Shown here one piece after another: positions 63,655 through 64,000 of a DNA stretch of 64,000 nt (its first letter is position 1; each line of letters begins with the position of its first letter). The stretch spans positions 62,001-126,000 of the forward strand of contig VWRR01000011.1 of assembly GCA_013995675.1 (NCBI GenBank). Reading direction: 5' to 3'. Position numbers and translations under genes: made by a program. This DNA is from Cyanidiococcus yangmingshanensis (lineage: Eukaryota; Rhodophyta; Bangiophyceae; Cyanidiales; Cyanidiaceae). The notes below the pieces were generated by a model. That model had not been told where the DNA came from and made no database searches. It worked only from the letters and a program-made list of their open reading frames with translations.

Positions 63655-64000
63655 GAGGATCGCACCTAGTGTAGAACTCTGTCTTTCCTAGGCCATACAT
63701 GGCAGACGAACATCTGGCCGACAGAAGCGACCTTGGTCCTGTGCCGAGGAACACGCCGACAATACATCCGCGCGGCACCCGCGTGAGCAGTATCAAATCC
63801 GGATAAAGGCGTTTATTGCTCACGATTGATATACGCACAACGACACCTCTCCAGCATTCAGTGACAACTTTCAGCGCGAGACCGAATACCGTCCATATTC
63901 CGCCTTGACCCTAAAGAGTCCAACAGCGACTGGTGAAACGACTCATAAACGCAAATGACATACTTCCCCGCTCATGCGATTGTGCGACTCGTCGACCAGG
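63655..64000. other. intergenic to window end
   Basis: Nothing recognisable in the last 346 bases. Confidence 0.5.

Noticed and set aside
1-64000. Transposons, virus-derived elements, CRISPR arrays, rRNA
   Set aside because: I saw no transposase, reverse transcriptase, capsid or envelope pattern, no terminal repeats framing a mobile element, no repeat-spacer array and no rRNA-like sequence.

Overview
The window looks like nuclear DNA of a unicellular red alga of the Cyanidiophyceae, most likely Cyanidioschyzon merolae or a very close relative. The reasons are moderately GC-rich DNA, closely packed genes that almost all read as single uninterrupted exons, and eukaryotic markers (cytosolic RPS23 and RPS29, ABCE1, RCC2, an ESCRT-III subunit, MUS81) beside plastid and mitochondrial genes (class I aldolase, alternative oxidase, MRS2, uL24m). 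An NblA-like phycobilisome-degradation domain points to an organism with phycobilisomes. The organism call is inference from gene content. Starts are placed at ATG codons.

Layout. 0-9 kb: a small membrane protein, MUS81, a VPS20/CHMP6-type ESCRT-III protein, an unrecognised coiled-coil protein and a GT90 glycosyltransferase. 9.5-17 kb: plastid aldolase and catalase, divergently arranged around a repeat- and palindrome-rich region, then an unrecognised 895-residue protein and a thiamine-triphosphatase-like CYTH protein. 17-31 kb: RCC2-like protein, mitochondrial uL24, a fucosyltransferase-like protein, ABCE1, RPS23 and two divergent four-helix membrane proteins. 31-45 kb: an aminopeptidase P fused to a cyclophilin, a DxD glycosyltransferase, HPPD, an unrecognised helical protein, an MRS2/CorA magnesium transporter, a short helical protein and RPS29. 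46-60 kb: a cluster of secreted or membrane surface proteins with long Thr-Pro repeats, including two small tandem paralogues and one giant protein whose cytoplasmic part is a Sec1/Munc18 domain. 61-64 kb: alternative oxidase and the NblA-like protein.

Three things stand out. First, a 2,284-residue open frame joins a signal peptide, a mucin-like ectodomain and a transmembrane helix to a complete Sec1/Munc18 domain. Second, Xaa-Pro aminopeptidase and a proline isomerase are joined in one frame through a hydrophobic segment that resembles a lumen-targeting signal. Third, a nuclear gene encodes an NblA domain behind a transit-peptide-like leader. Three type II Golgi-type glycosyltransferases share the window with the heavily O- and N-glycosylatable surface proteins; that link is only suggestive.

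I found no tRNA, rRNA, CRISPR array, transposon or virus-derived element. Intergenic stretches of 0.3-1.5 kb are mostly featureless apart from short tandem repeats and some GC-rich structured islands.
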